A model generated the notes under the pieces. That model saw only the letters and a program-made list of their open reading frames with translations. It was not told the origin of the DNA and searched no databases. From positions 7,976,001-8,040,000 of the forward strand of contig NC_083522.1 of NCBI RefSeq assembly GCF_032362555.1: 64,000 nt of DNA, written 5' to 3'. The translations under genes were made by a program, and so were the position numbers. This DNA comes from Amyelois transitella. Lineage: Eukaryota; Arthropoda; Insecta; Lepidoptera; Pyralidae. Below, piece after piece: positions 30,035 to 43,053 of this stretch (position 1 is the stretch's first letter; every line of letters starts with the position of its first letter).

Positions 30035-33000
30035 ATGTCGAATGGTCAATGGGAAGTTGTCGGGAAGGGCAAGAAGTCTCAAAATGGTAAAATCAAAAAT
30101 AAGGAAGAAGAAAAGAAGTCATTTAAAAACGGTCCAAAACTTGAGGACATTAGTGAGTAATAATTTTAAGTTTTTTCGGCACTTTCTCTTATTGTTTGTA
30201 TTATCCAGAACCCTGCGCCAACATAACAATAAGTTCTGTAGATTATATTGGTTTCAATATATTTATTTTTATAACCCTCACTCCGACATACCTTGGTAAT
30301 AATACTGCATAAAATGCAGCTTGGCATATGGTATAATTTCTTATTGAGGAGATACTAATATTACGTATACGTAAAGGTACCAATATACTTCATTACTTAA
30401 TTATTATAAATAAAAATGATAACATTAAATGACAATCTTATTATATTTACTAAAGTGTTTAAACACTTAAACATCATTAGCATTAATGTCACTATTTGTA
30501 TCTCATTTCCATTAAAGCTGTGCAGCTGAACATGGTCATTTATAATAATTTATAAGATAAGGATCTGATATTGTTTAAATTATCAATCATCAGTTTTGTT
30601 TTGAGAGATATTCAAACCCTCTGAAACTAGTATTTTCATGAAAATGAAATATAAACTGAAATAACATTATTGACATAAATGACAAAATAAAGATGGATAA
30701 TGTAATCAGTTTTACCAATGTAATGCTTCAAATTTAAAAAATATAGTTTGAAATAAAGTATTTTTTTTTTTCTAATTGTAGTGCCTCATTCTCAAATAAA
30801 GTCCTTTTATGCTGGAATGGAGATCGATGATGATAGAAAACCCGCAAAGGAAAACAAAAATGGTTCAAAGAAAAAGAAGACTCAAGAGAAAAAAGCGGAG
30901 CCCCCAAAACCTAAACCACCAAAAACTATAGAGGCAGCTTTTGAAGCTGTAAGTTTAAAAAATATGTTATTTCTTACATTCTCTTACTTAATTTTTAAAG
31001 GTAATGTAGGTACCTATAATACAATATTTTCTTTGTTTGTTTTTAAAGTTATCAGCTCTATTTTGGTTTTAGTTGAATTGTCTGCCCATTTAAAAAGAAA
31101 AATCCCAGTAATTTCAACCATTTAGTTCATACCTATACTGAATGTGTCCATAGGCTGAATTTCAAATATTTAACCTAACTGTTTGGACTGTGTATTGTCT
31201 GTCACTCAGTAAGGGAAGAGTTATATATTTGAAATTTTTTTTTGTAGTTGCACTATACTGTTTTCTTTTCTCAGATGGACCCGGCTGAGCTGGCCAATAT
31301 AATAGCAACAAACAAAATACGCTTCTCAAACGCCCCACTAGTGTGGTTGAAGGAGGTTGCCAGTTTCCTCAACTCCAAGACCCAGATTGAAGTTGAAGAC
31401 CCAACATTTACCAATTACCCTCCAACATATCCTCTTTCTACGTTACCTACAGAAATCAGGACCAGTCTGGAGAATGTATTGCAGGACGCTGGAAAGGCTA
31501 ATGCTCAGTTGTTCTTTGACGTCACTCTTACCGCTCTTGCCAATGACATGAGCAGAGGTTTGTATTCAAATATTTGTATTTTTACCAAATTTATATATTT
31601 CAAATTTTTAATGTATTTTGCAAATTAGTGCCATTTGGTTACTGGCACCAATAAAAAGAAAGAATAGGACCATTCCCTCTCTTCCTCATGGAGATCGTAA
31701 AAGATGACTAAAGGATAGGCTTAAATAAACTTGGGATTCTTCTTTTAGCCCGTGGGCTAGCAATCTCTCACTATTTGAGACTTAGAATGTAACCTATCAG
31801 TCTTTCAAGACTTTTGGCTTTACCATGCAAGGGATAAAATACATTCACATTTATCAAGATAATTTTTCATTATCATATTGTTTGGTAGATGGTAAATTAA
31901 AATTATAACTTTAAATCACCAGGTCAATCAGTGAATGGCCATAGACTACTTCTGCAAATGCTGGCAAATGACTACCCAGAGTTCTGCATCGCTTCTGTGC
32001 AGAAGAGCGCGAGTCTACGCAACTCGTACCAAAACAGACCACCCATAGGGTTGTCCCTCCTTTGGGCGTTCGGTCAAGGCGGTTTGACTGACTTTTCTGT
32101 GGGTTTGAAAGGTATGTTGTATTTCCATAACAATTTTTTTCTTTTCTCAAGAATTTCTTATAAAATACCTGGCATGTAAGTACCAAAAGTGAGCATAATG
32201 CAGCAACAATATCCATCCTCTGTTGGTTAAGAAGGTAATGTGTTTTTTTTCTCGTTCTTATCTATGTGTTATGTTGGTATAGAGGCCACCGCGGTAATTG
32301 AGCTATGCGCACGCAGTACGCTTTATGGGCGAAAACTCGATCAGTCAGTTTTACCATTTTCATACTCCGCGAAAATACATGTGTAAGTAAATTTCATTCA
32401 TACATACATATCATCACGTCTATATCCCTTACGGGGTAGACAGAGCCAACAGTCTTGAAAAGACCGAAAGGCCACGCTCAGCTATTTGGCTTAATGATAG
32501 AATTGAGATTCAAATAGTGACAGGTTGCTAGCCTGTCGCCTAAAAAAGAATCCCAAGTTTGTAAGCCTATCCCTTAGTCGCCTTTTACGACATCCATGGG
32601 AAAGAGATGGAGTGGTCCTATTCTTTTTTGTATTGGTGCCGGGAACCACACGGCACGGCAAATTTCATTCATTTAATTAATTTAACATACATACATACAT
32701 ACAAAGGGTCACGTCTATATCTCTTGTGGGGTAGACAGAGCCAACAGTCTTAAAAAGACAGAGTTGCTAGCCCATCGCCTAAAAAAATAATTTAACATTA
32801 ACTTAACGTTCTAGAGTTCTTGAGAAAGAGGTCAGGTAACTTATAAAAAAAATATGTCAAAAGCATACAATCAAATTCACTATGAACTCATCTGATTTGA
32901 AGTGTTTCAAAAATAATTTCATGAAAATGACGCGTTTGATAAAAAAAAATAACATATTCTGGGTCAAAGTTGTCATATAGTTTGAGATAACGTTATCACA

Positions 33001-36000
33001 TCTCTTATCGCCCGATCTCCGCATCTCAGGTGGTTATGTTTTATCAGTTGGAGTGCTATCGTGCGGACAGGTATGTTGGTGTTTTTAATTTTAGGATCAG
33101 TACCCAAACTATTTAATTCTGAAGTCCCTGGGTTTGATTCTTATTGTGGGGAGATCTATACACAGCTTAAAACAGATGCGCCTGATGTAAACGCCAACTT
33201 AGGTTTATTATATCTTGATAAGATTATGCATAAAATCAAATAAAAATCTGACTCTATTATTAATTTACACAGGCACCTATTTGTTAACTTTTTGGTTTCT
33301 ACCAGTCTTATTTGAAAAAATAATACGCCTTATTACTTTAAACGCATGTCGTCCGTTCTGGCCCGGCCACAATTGCTAGTTTAACAAAAGTTTACTACTA
33401 CTACAGTTTCGAAAAACAAAATCCAATAAAAGAAAAATGTTCTTCCTGATTCTTTTATTTTCGTCTTGGCGAAAGGTCAAGAGAGAGGTAGAATTCGAAA
33501 CCGCCGAGCTTAAATGAAGAGAGTTATGAAGTGGACGAAGCGAAATAAGTACCTACCTATGCAGGGATAGGGGCAAGTAGAAAGATGTAGTCTCTGCCTA
33601 CCCCTCCGAGAGATAGGCGTGATTTTTTGTATGTACGATCGCGTTCATATCTGCAGTCATAGTTTTAAAATTCTTACGGGTTAAAATAGCGTGCACTGTG
33701 GTTCCACTAGATACACACACACATGCATATTTAAAAGAATTAATATTCCTTCAAATGAATACGGTCTTTAATACCAATGATTACTTAGTAAAAGAGTTTA
33801 TTATTCTATGACATATAACATAACAAAACAGAAAGAGACGGTAATCGACGATGGCCGAACTGGGCCCGATAATTGTCGATCGAAATATCGTCGTCTCTCA
33901 TTATTTGCATAAGATTTGCCTATAGAGGAAAGCCTGCCAGACTTATGTCATTTTAATAAGGTTGAAAGTTTGTCTGCACACGACCCTAACATAGGTTGTG
34001 GTTCCTTTGAAAGTTATTGGGTAGCAATTTTATTACTTCGTGTGAGCAAGTGAGATCTAAGATATATTAGATAAACTCGCTTGCTCACACTCGCTTGTTC
34101 TAGTTACTAGCGTAACTTGGATTCCGAAGTTATTCAAGGATTTTTTTGTCTATTTTAGTGTTATTGACAATTTTTAATGTTTCAAGGTGCCATTTGAACT
34201 AAGTAACTGACTGACTAACCAACTAACTGATATCTAAGAATTACAATACCCGTGTTTTCAAACACGGAAATCAGCAAGAAATATTAAACAAGAGGGAGCA
34301 AAATAAAACATTCAATAATTAAAATTAGTAAATTTTATTGAAACTGTTTACCTATAGTTTTATTTACATATTGATGATTATATAAAGCTATACATATATA
34401 GTATATTACACTAATTACACTAATTGTATCATCCACTTATCTCCTGTTATTAAGGTTACAGCTTAATTATTCGTTTTCATAAAGAAAAGATATTGAAGCT
34501 GTCCTTAAAATACTATCTAAGTAATTAGTACTTTTAATATAAATTGGCAGAACCTTTCACGCACTATATGGACTCGATGCACAGGGCAGTTGTCTTGCAC
34601 AAATGATATTGTTGGCATATCATCAATCGGATAAATACACCGCACAGTTGGTAACATGGTTTCTTGCAGCACTTGCACATAATGAGCAGCTGTAGCGCGT
34701 CCTGCTATCCACACCTGTTCCCCAGGTCCAGCAGCACTCATCCAGCCCCACATATTTACAAAGATGTGTCCAGACTCCATATTTGGCACAATATTTTTTT
34801 CTTCATACCGAGTTGCATTTCTTCGCCATAAATAAATGAAGTCTACCGTGTTGTGATGACATAAAATAAACGAACTTTTCGTCTGTAAATATCGCTTTTT
34901 TCCAGTCAATATCCAAATACAGCCGAGCTAATTCTAAACGTTTTTGCTTATTTATTTCTGATAAATACGGCTTTCTTGCTGGCTGTCTGTGGTGTAGTCC
35001 CTCACGGTGCAAACACAAAACAGTAACCACTGATGTGTCGAACTGTTCCGCAAATATTCTGGTCGGTATGAAGCCATTATTTTCGTACTGTTCCACCATG
35101 GATCTCCGCTGTGTGGCGTGTCGCTGTGTTGATTAGCGGACGACTTTTTTTTTTTCACTACCCTCTTCTTGATGGCGGGTTACCCAACTTGTTGTTTATT
35201 GTGTTATTTGTGTGAATGTGTGAGTGATAGCAGCGGTGCAAGCTATAAAGTTTTGCGAACTATGACTGCAATTATGAACGCGACCGTACGTTTATTTCTT
35301 TGTTTACAGCTTGGCAAGAGCTATTCCTGCCTATAATAGAATTGAAGAACTACTCCAAATTCGTGGTGGTATACCTATCGAACCTTCTGGATAGACACGC
35401 CGAGATGGACAACAAAGTGAGCTTGGACCAGCTATTGACCATGTGCGATATGGTCAATAGTAAACGGAATAGTCTGCCGAAGGATTTGTCAAGTGACCTT
35501 ATACAGCAATTAACTAAATATAAGGTAAGCTTTTCATAAAAACCTGACTCGCCTAATCCAGGATTCATGGTCGAAGGCATACTGGGCTCCTCTCAAGAGC
35601 GGTGAGGATGCAACTGGGACTAAATCCAAGAGGAAGACGAAGAATAGGACCACTAAATTTGTTCATGTTCATGTGGATGTCGTAAAAGCCGACTAGAGGG
35701 TGTTTGATGTTAAACAGGTAGCTTACTGAAATGGTTTGTCATTTTAATGTATTTTTTGTAATGAATTGACTCAAAAACAAAACCTACTCTATCGATATTG
35801 AAGTAATTAACTGAAGCTACAGAGAAATAGGCAGGTACCTGGGTATTCTCAAAAGAATGAAATCACGGATAGCTAGTCAGTGTTTCACATAATAAAAACT
35901 GAATTTTATAAAATTTGAAATTAATTAATGAAGGCATGGAAGACACAAACAAAGGCTCAAATTTAAATTATTTTGGTCACAGGATATGTACTTCAGTAGA

Positions 36001-39000
36001 AGTGGCAATAGGTTACAAGTGACCTTCAATCAGATTATGAAGAAGCTTCCTAACCAGTTCCTCACGAGTTACAACCTCGACTCCTACACCAGGGTGTTGG
36101 TTGAGAGCTTGGTGGATTGTCTGGAGAAGGATGACTCCTGCAATGCCACCTGGAGGCAGTTGTTCCATAGGTGTACGAAGCAGTCGGCCACTCTTCTAGA
36201 TTTTATAAGTAAGTAATCAAATATGCTAGCTTTCACGCTGGTCCGGTAAAGAAAACATATAGTGTGTGTCAGCTGCTTATCTTCGTGCAGATTGTAAAAG
36301 TGGGTCGAGGGAATGGCTAATAATTTTAATGTGACGGACAATATTGTCAAGAAACCTGCACATGCACATTCTAGTTTAACTAGATTTGCAACTAATACTG
36401 GCTGGATTTCTCTGTAAAGATTGTGGAGTTAAAACTGGAGTTGCTTTGAGTAAAAACCTGACTTACCCAATTGAGGAGCATGGCCATAGATATACTCTGG
36501 GCTCTTTTGCAATGAGGCGAAAATAGTATTTGGCTTATCGCCTGTAAGGCTAGCATGGCCATTGTTATCACTGTCCCGTTTTACGTCATAATAAAAAGCG
36601 AAACAGCTATAGTTTGTCGCGCGCTAAAAGTTGCGTCGCGCGTGCCATGCTAGCCCCGCAGGAGGATATTGGATGTGCGGGATCCAAGAAGCTTGCAAAA
36701 ATATAATGTACTTAAAAATATAAATTAATTTGTAGATAGCAACTGGGAAGAACTAAGTTCAAAACTGAAGAAAAAGTCATTGAAGATTACAGTAACGGAA
36801 TACAAATTAGTTAGTGCTGATGCTTTGAAAGGAAAAAAAAAGGACGAAACTGTTATCAAGGCTAACAAAATATGCCAGGTAAACGGAGATTTATATTTTT
36901 TAATTTATTCTTATTTAATGTAAACTTTGCTTTTATAAGGTATAGGTATATTTTTTAAAACTGAAGGTAAGCTTACCAAACTAGATCATCGAAAATTGAA
37001 AATATAAAAGGGTATTTTTCGGTGAAATGGCTAAAACTACAAAACACTTATAAAGCTTTCCAAAGAAACATACTTCACTTTTGTTCGCAGTCGGTTCAAA
37101 AATTCTCATAGATTGCCATAGACACTCCATTTCTACTTGAGGGCTCTATACACGTACTGTGTTATGATTTTGATGGTTAAATGAACTTTGAACCATAGAT
37201 GGAACGCCAAACGTCAAAGTCAACTGGCAACCCTGATTTGGCATTTGTGAAAAAAATTAAATCGAGCGACGGACGACATTTTTGATCGTAAATTAATTTT
37301 GATTGAAATAAATTTATTCCTTTGTTATTTTACAATCACGAAACGAACTAGGTAATTATTACAGCTATTTATTACTACGAACTGCGTTTGTTGTTCAGCT
37401 CCCGTCTGTGACCGTTCTTTACGTAAACGATGGTGCTTCTCGTTACTAAAGCGCGTAGTTTTGTTCCGTGCCCGTGAATGAAACCAGAAAAACCACTTTG
37501 TTAAATATTGCTTTCACACATACGTAATAACAGTAAAAGCGATGTGTTATATCCGTTACACCGCGGGAGGTGACTTTCTGTAGTGTTACTTATTTTAAGC
37601 TTTTGAAAAATTTCTTTTATATTAGAATCCAGTGTTTAATATTTCCTTTGTCCTTTGTAAACAAGTTTCATGGTCAAGTTGAGGTTGATTGTGTTATTAG
37701 AGCCTCTTAATTAACAGTGCCTGGTGTAAATATTTCATCTTATTAATACCTTACAATAGAATTTATAAATAGGGTGAGACTGCTATGAAGGTTTTTATAT
37801 AAACAATGTGCCTACCTACAAGATTTGTTTTAAATACTTATGAAAAAAATATTACAGTTTCTGTTGACTTCATTCCTAGTCAATAGGAATCCTATTTTCA
37901 GATAATCATGTTCACATTATTTCTAATTTTAATGTCTGTCCTGCTATTCGTTCTATCCTATTTGTTCAAAATTAGTACCTTCATTATTTGTTCAGTTTAA
38001 TCAGCTCATTTAAAACATTTAGATATACAATACACTTTTTACATAACATATATTACAATAGAACTGGATCATATTTGTTGTTACAGGATATTCTAGACAG
38101 AATGACGAGTACTAGAAGGTTCCCTTGGCTTTGGGCTAGCTTCCTGCTGCTCATCAGTATAGGTGGGCTGGTGTCTTACGATGTATATAGAGTGGGCGGC
38201 AACTTCCCTAGTGAGTATTGTAATATTCATACATACATATAATAACATCTGTATCCCTTTCGGGTAGAACATTAGCTGTTTGGCTTAATCATAAAAATGG
38301 GATTCAAAAAGTAGATTTTTATTCTTTCTGTTTTAATTTGCAATCTGTGATAAATTTTTGCAGATGTTATGTGCATCTTGCCCATCATATATATTCTGCA
38401 AAGCTTTTGAATTGCTTTACTTTTTGTGAGATGACTGCTTTTGACATTCTTTGAGAGGCCACTAACTTCAAAGTTCTTGGAGACTGAAATATAATAAAAC
38501 TTTTTATGTAATCTATGAATGTGGGATTCCAGTAGGAATTTTCTTTATCCATATTTCATAGTATTATTGTAAAAGAGGCGACATTTGTATTGCTTTATTT
38601 GTAATGAATAAACTCTAAATCTTCTGGCTAGACCAAAATTAATATTTACACAAGGACAAAACAAATCCTTAAGGAGATATGAAAAAGGGGTCCTTTTTCT
38701 GGAAATTCCCATGAAAGTTAGTACTATACACCCAGCAAAAGAGGCTCATGGCATTGTAACTATCTAATCATATGCCAAATTTGAGTCAAACTTGTAGTTT
38801 TAACTGTAGTAGTGGTCAGTCACCTTTTTCTATATAATCAGATAATTTATAGGGATTGAAAGTTATCTATTAATTGACTCCTAGAAAACAAACAAACTAA
38901 CTTTCCAATGTAGCAGAGATCAAATGTTGCCCTGATAAGAGAGGAGTGCACTGATAACAGTACTTGTTCAGAAGTGTGATTCAAGTGAATTTTATATGGT

Positions 39001-40508
39001 CCAGTTTAATTAACTTTTATGTTTATAAATGTTCATATGTTTTCATACTAAGATAACTATATTATGTAACTTTCAGTGGAAAAAATTAGTCATAGGTCTA
39101 ATATTTTCCTAGGCCTGGGCTGTATTTTGTTTTAATTGGAATCATAAATATATGTTAAAAAAAGAATAATTATTCTTATTATTCAGCCAGGTGTACTTTA
39201 TGGAATAAGAACAATTATCATATATATTAAAGGTTTAAAAAAAATCATGTGTAAGGTTGGCTAGATCCTAGCTTAACTAAAAACGTCGCAAAATCGTGCA
39301 AAATATGTAGTTTCGTTTTAACTAAAACTGATAATTAAAGCGATTGGAAATCTGGTATGAGAGGGACATTTTTTATATACAATTTAATGTATTTCTTTTC
39401 TCAATATTTTTTTTTGTATTTTGCAGAAAGTGCTTCTGGCAAAATCCTCAACGACTTGGGCGTGTTGGAACACAGTCAACGCGCTTGGCAGAAGACGTTA
39501 TCGACGTCGGCAAGAGGATATCTCTGGGTCGAAACCAACGCTCCTATTTACTACGCCCAAACTGTAGAAATATGCAAACCGTACGCGGAACTATCTAAGG
39601 ACGTGTTCACCGTTGCATACAAGAAGACAGGCATATTATATGGAAATCTGAAGGATTATATTATAGAGAAGACACCTGTTGTTGTTGCAACTATAGAGCA
39701 TTACGCTCCCGGGCTTGTAGATAGTGTTCAGGGTTATGCGTCATCAGGATATGAAGTTGTGAAGAAGTATTCGAGCGAATATTATCAGTTCACCGCTGAT
39801 TATCTGAAGACAAAAGTTTTTGTGTAAGTATTATATGATTGAACTTTGCTACGGATTTAATTTGTTTAAGATAAGTTGTTTATTTGATTTGTTTTTTGAT
39901 AAACATAAGGATGTAGCTACTAATATTTTTCCATTTTACGTAAGCTGATAATAAAAATCTTTTCGGTTTTGCCGGTTAGAGATGTCGTAACGCTCGTGTG
40001 CGTCTAAAAATACATTTCATATATAAAAAAACTAATGAGTCAATAATTCCCAGGAAAGGTTTTATTCAGCATAACACTGTTTTTTCACTGGGCGCACAGG
40101 GTGAACCCAAATATTCAGATAATTATTGAGAACGATTGAGACAGCAATGAGTGACTTTTAAGTTTCTAATTTGAAAAAAAATTCTGACTTTATCATGAGG
40201 TCAAAATGATATTCAACTATTTCTTTTGGCTTACTTAAATAAAAAAAATATAAAGATTTGTTCTTAAAACAAGTCTCGGAACTTACATTCGGGCTACACC
40301 AATCTGTCTGTCTGTCTTATCCAAAATGAAAAGGCTATGTCAACTAACAGCTATTATTTACGAAAATATTTCAAATTCCAGTGGCGAGTGGGCGCCCGAG
40401 ATCCTGCAAACCAAAACGCAGACCGCCCTGAACGTGACTAGGGATCATATGACCACATACTTCCACTGGTTCCGGCAGCAGGTCAACATATACTCGGAGA
40501 TACCCTGA
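30035..40508 (+). CDS. TMEM214: TMEM214 homologue (ER membrane protein), 10 exons
   Basis: Exons: 30035-30152, 30782-30948, 31275-31557, 31923-32111, 35310-35524, 35983-36208, 36736-36878, 38087-38210, 39427-39823, 40382-40508 (TGA). All joins keep frame and use GT-AG; product 662 aa (human TMEM214 is 689). Family signatures: N-terminal GQWEVVGKGKK, a Lys-rich low-complexity stretch (~residues 55-85), APLVWLKEVASFLN, LSLLWAFGQGGLTDFSVGLK and YFSRSGNRLQVTF. One clear membrane segment lies at about 459-478 (FPWLWASFLLLISIGGL), followed by a lumenal or amphipathic C-terminal region. In mammals TMEM214 is an ER protein linked to ER-stress apoptosis through caspase-4; that role is not testable here. 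A polyadenylation signal AATAAA is at 40629-40634. Intron 4 (3.2 kb) holds SINEs, an RTE end and a Tc1 fragment. Confidence 0.94.
31636..31850 (+). repeat. SINE family A, diverged, in TMEM214 intron 3
   Basis: TTTGGTTACTGGCACCAATA, AAAGAATAGGACCATTCC, TTGGGATTCTTCTTTTAGCC and CTATCAGTCTTTCAAGAC; the tail is degraded. Confidence 0.8.
32394..32656 (-). repeat. SINE family A, near full length, in TMEM214 intron 4
   Basis: CATTCATACATACATATCAT through CGGGGTAGACAGAGCCAACA, GATAGAATTGAGATTCAAAT and ACGACATCCATGGGAAAGAG to TGGTGCCGGGAACCACACGG. Confidence 0.92.
32688..32790 (-). repeat. SINE family A with internal deletion
   Basis: ACATACATACATACATACAA, GGGTAGACAGAGCCAACAGT, then a jump straight to GAGTTGCTAGCCCATCGCCT. 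Confidence 0.8.
33470..33640 (+). repeat. RTE-like LINE 3' end
   Basis: AACCGCCGAGCTTAAATGAA, GAGAGTTATGAAGTGGACG, TAGTCTCTGCCTACCCCTCC and AGGCGTGATTTTTTGTATGT. Confidence 0.75.
34517..35105 (-). pseudogene. Tc1-type transposase fragment, frameshifted
   Basis: In TMEM214 intron 4. The first block reads GLHHRQPARKPYLSEINKQK, LARLYLDIDWKKAIFTDEK (first catalytic Asp). Near 34860 the frame shifts and similarity continues as WRRNATRYEEKNIVPNMESG, NMWGWMSAAGPGEQVWI, then SFVQDNCPVHRVHIVRERF (second Asp). It stops before the third acidic residue. This resembles the Tc1/mariner transposases often called Tc3a-like in arthropods. I found no terminal repeats. Confidence 0.83.
35545..35705 (+). repeat. 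SINE family C body joined to the shared head
   Basis: ACCTGACTCGCCTAATCCAG, GGCTCCTCTCAAGAGCGGTG and ATGCAACTGGGACTAAATCC (family C body) run into GAATAGGACCACTAAATTTG and GGATGTCGTAAAAGCCGACT (the head shared with family A). Confidence 0.65.
36452..36520 (+). repeat. SINE family C body fragment
   Basis: AAACCTGACTTACCCAATTG and TACTCTGGGCTCTTTTGCAA match the family C body. Confidence 0.55.
36548..36656. repeat. short element with inverted ends GGCTAGCATGGC
   Basis: GGCTAGCATGGC at 36548 is mirrored by GCCATGCTAGCC near 36645-36656. The interior CACTGTCCCGTTTTACGTCA also occurs at about 29027-29047. In TMEM214 intron 6. Confidence 0.55.
38223..38312 (-). repeat. SINE family A fragment next to TMEM214 exon 8
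   Basis: ATTCATACATACATATAATA, ATCCCTTTCGGGTAGA and TAGCTGTTTGGCTTAATCAT. Its tail begins about 15 bases after the donor GTGAGT at 38211. Confidence 0.7.
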
Positions 40509-43053
40509 AGAGTGGTGTAACTCATTGTAATGTTTCTGTCGTGTGCTGATGGAGGAATATATTTTTATTACATTTGAAATTAAGTTATTAAGGACAAATG
40601 CGACTAGAAGGCAAAGCGCTGTCATAAAAATAAAGGTATGTGTACATACGTCTTGATTTAATTATCGTAAATTATAATTATCGTAAATTAAACGTAAAAA
40701 TTGTGAAACCCCATATACATGAACAACACACCATTCTAAACTAGAATTAGTGAAAAAAAGTAGTTTGTACCTCAGATCATTGAAATATAACAAGAGTTGA
40801 TTACATTATGAATTATGAAAATCCCTAACAAAGTATTTATAGAATTTCAGTAGCATTTGCCCTTGTTAACTTTAAATGAATTTTCTTTATTGTAAGCCAA
40901 CAACATCTTTGGCAATGCGTGAACATTAAAAGCTGTGTTCACATGATATTGTGTATTTCATATTGTAAATATTTTGCCTCTCTATTCTTTGTTCTTATGG
41001 CCTCTTGGAGTTGGATGACTTTATTAAAACTAACACTAGACATCTTTCTCGCTCTAGCAAATGACGATAATGAGTGACAGAAGATGATGGCAATTTTCTA
41101 GGTTGCCATCCTTTTCTGTCAGTCATTCATATGCTGGAGCGAGTAAGACACGAGTGCGTGAGCTGCATAATGTGGTCCAAACCTTATTCATTTCCCTTTT
41201 TAATTTAATGTCAAGCCCTGATTAAATCCTTTATCTATTTCAAATCTTATTCTATTTAAATGGAAGGAGTTTGCTTTACGGTGGATACCTGTGGATTTAC
41301 TAAGGGCTGTATTAATTTTCAATATATTCATGCACAAATTATTTAATTTATAAAACCACCCTCCATCCACACATGTCTCTTATGAAACCCCGAGATTATA
41401 TTTATCCAGTAAAATTCAGTACAATATTGTTCATGATTTTACAACGAACAATCATTTTATTCAATGCAATAATGTCATATCATCAGAAAATGTATTTTTA
41501 AATCATGTCATGACAATTTTTTTTAAATTATTTTGTATTTTATCGAAATCTATGAAATCAGTATTGGATACAAATGTTACATTCCTTCTCGCATTTATAA
41601 GGCGTTGTACACAGTTGGCCAAGGCATTTAAGCCAATATTGAATTAGAGACATGAGCTAATATCAGATTAAAAGTATACCTGGCATCATTCTGAATTTGG
41701 TATAATATTGTGACATATTTTTATTGCAAATAAAAATACCTACTAATGTTGGTTAATATATTCATGTGCTGGTGACCAACATTGGCCCAACGCTTTGGCC
41801 AATATGTATAGTGACCTACCAAGTTACCCTTGGGTTTTCATTCTATTTTGTATATTAACTCCCAATGAAATAACTATAACTGGAGCATGTAGCTGTAAGT
41901 TTGTAGTACCTATATTTATTGTTTGAGAGTTTGTGTTTAGATTACAGAATTTTTATAAAAGAGGAATGAATTTCAGTGTGTTGGCGGTCTGACAAATATT
42001 TCCAAAAGTCTATTCAAATAAATTCGAAACAAGTAAAAAATTGGCGTTTCATAGTTACCATTGAGGGATTCTGTATGGAAAGTAGAATAGTTTTTATTTG
42101 GCTATAAACTATTGAAAATTTTAAGTGTTCAAAAATTAAGACTTTCTCATTAAACTAAATAAATGATCATTCATATTGAAAACATTTGTTTGTGCCAAAA
42201 TATTACTCATTTTCAGTACATCTAAAAAACTACACAGGACAAAAATCGCGTAAAAAGTGCAGTTAATTACGTTACCGCGCGAATTTTCCGTATCCTTTAG
42301 ACATCGTGAGGAACCTTCATACTAAATTTCAAATCTCTAGAGGCAGTGTGTTGTCTTGTCAGTCGGTGACTCAATAACCGAAAAGTTTTATACTAATAGC
42401 TTGTACAATGGTTTTGGAATTATGTTTGTCAGGCTGGCCATATCTGACAAGTAATGTTATGTGCTGAATAACTGTAAGGAGTCACAATGAAAATATTGTT
42501 AGTGAATTATTGTTTTATTTAACACAATCACCATTTTATCTATTACTCCTTAACCTTATACTTTATGCAAGCCATAGTTTATGTGCACCGAAACGGTTTT
42601 ACCCCTCATTAAATTCATTAAAAGTAAATCCATATATATGTTTTTACATCGATTGGTTGGTTCATGGCTCTTTTATGTAATCATTAGAGAATTTTATCAT
42701 TTACCTACATTACGCTTATAACAGCAAATTAAGTGTTCTGGTCCCCTCATAATTCCTACACTGAGTGATAATGGTAGGTACTGGGGTTTTTGGGATTAAA
42801 ATACCCCGCTCGTCTGTTGTGGGACAACTGATAAGATGTCGTTAGTGACATTTGTCCCATGAATTAGTTCTTTACCCCGTCCAGGGTAAAATGTTCTGCA
42901 GAAAGGTAAGGATGTAACCTTTCTGGGTGAAGTCAGGTTTTTATACTTGTTTACTGGGACAAAATGGAATAGATGGGCATTGTATGTGTAAATTGAGGCT
43001 TTTGACCTTTTTATTCTTTAGATGTAAAAAGAGGCAAAATACTAATGACGATA
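40509..43053. other. spacer between the 3' ends of TMEM214 and TATDN1
   Basis: Holds the TMEM214 3'UTR (signal at 40629-40634) and, at its right edge, the TATDN1 3'UTR. A hairpin element is at 41048-41143. The rest (41150-42990) is AT-rich and without a coding frame I can support. Confidence 0.6.
41048..41143. repeat. hairpin-forming element, ~45-bp imperfect arms
   Basis: The left arm starts CTCGCTCTAGCAAATGACGA and holds GTGACAGAAGATGATGGCAA; the right arm is GTTGCCATCCTTTTCTGTCA ending in ATGCTGGAGCGAG. The arms pair almost along their whole length with an 8-10-base loop, as in a small MITE or a hairpin RNA. Confidence 0.7.

Noticed and set aside
37080..37600. Possible alternative promoter within TMEM214 intron 7
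   Set aside because: The block is somewhat richer in CG than its surroundings, but I see no exon with a good donor or any coding start that would join exon 8.
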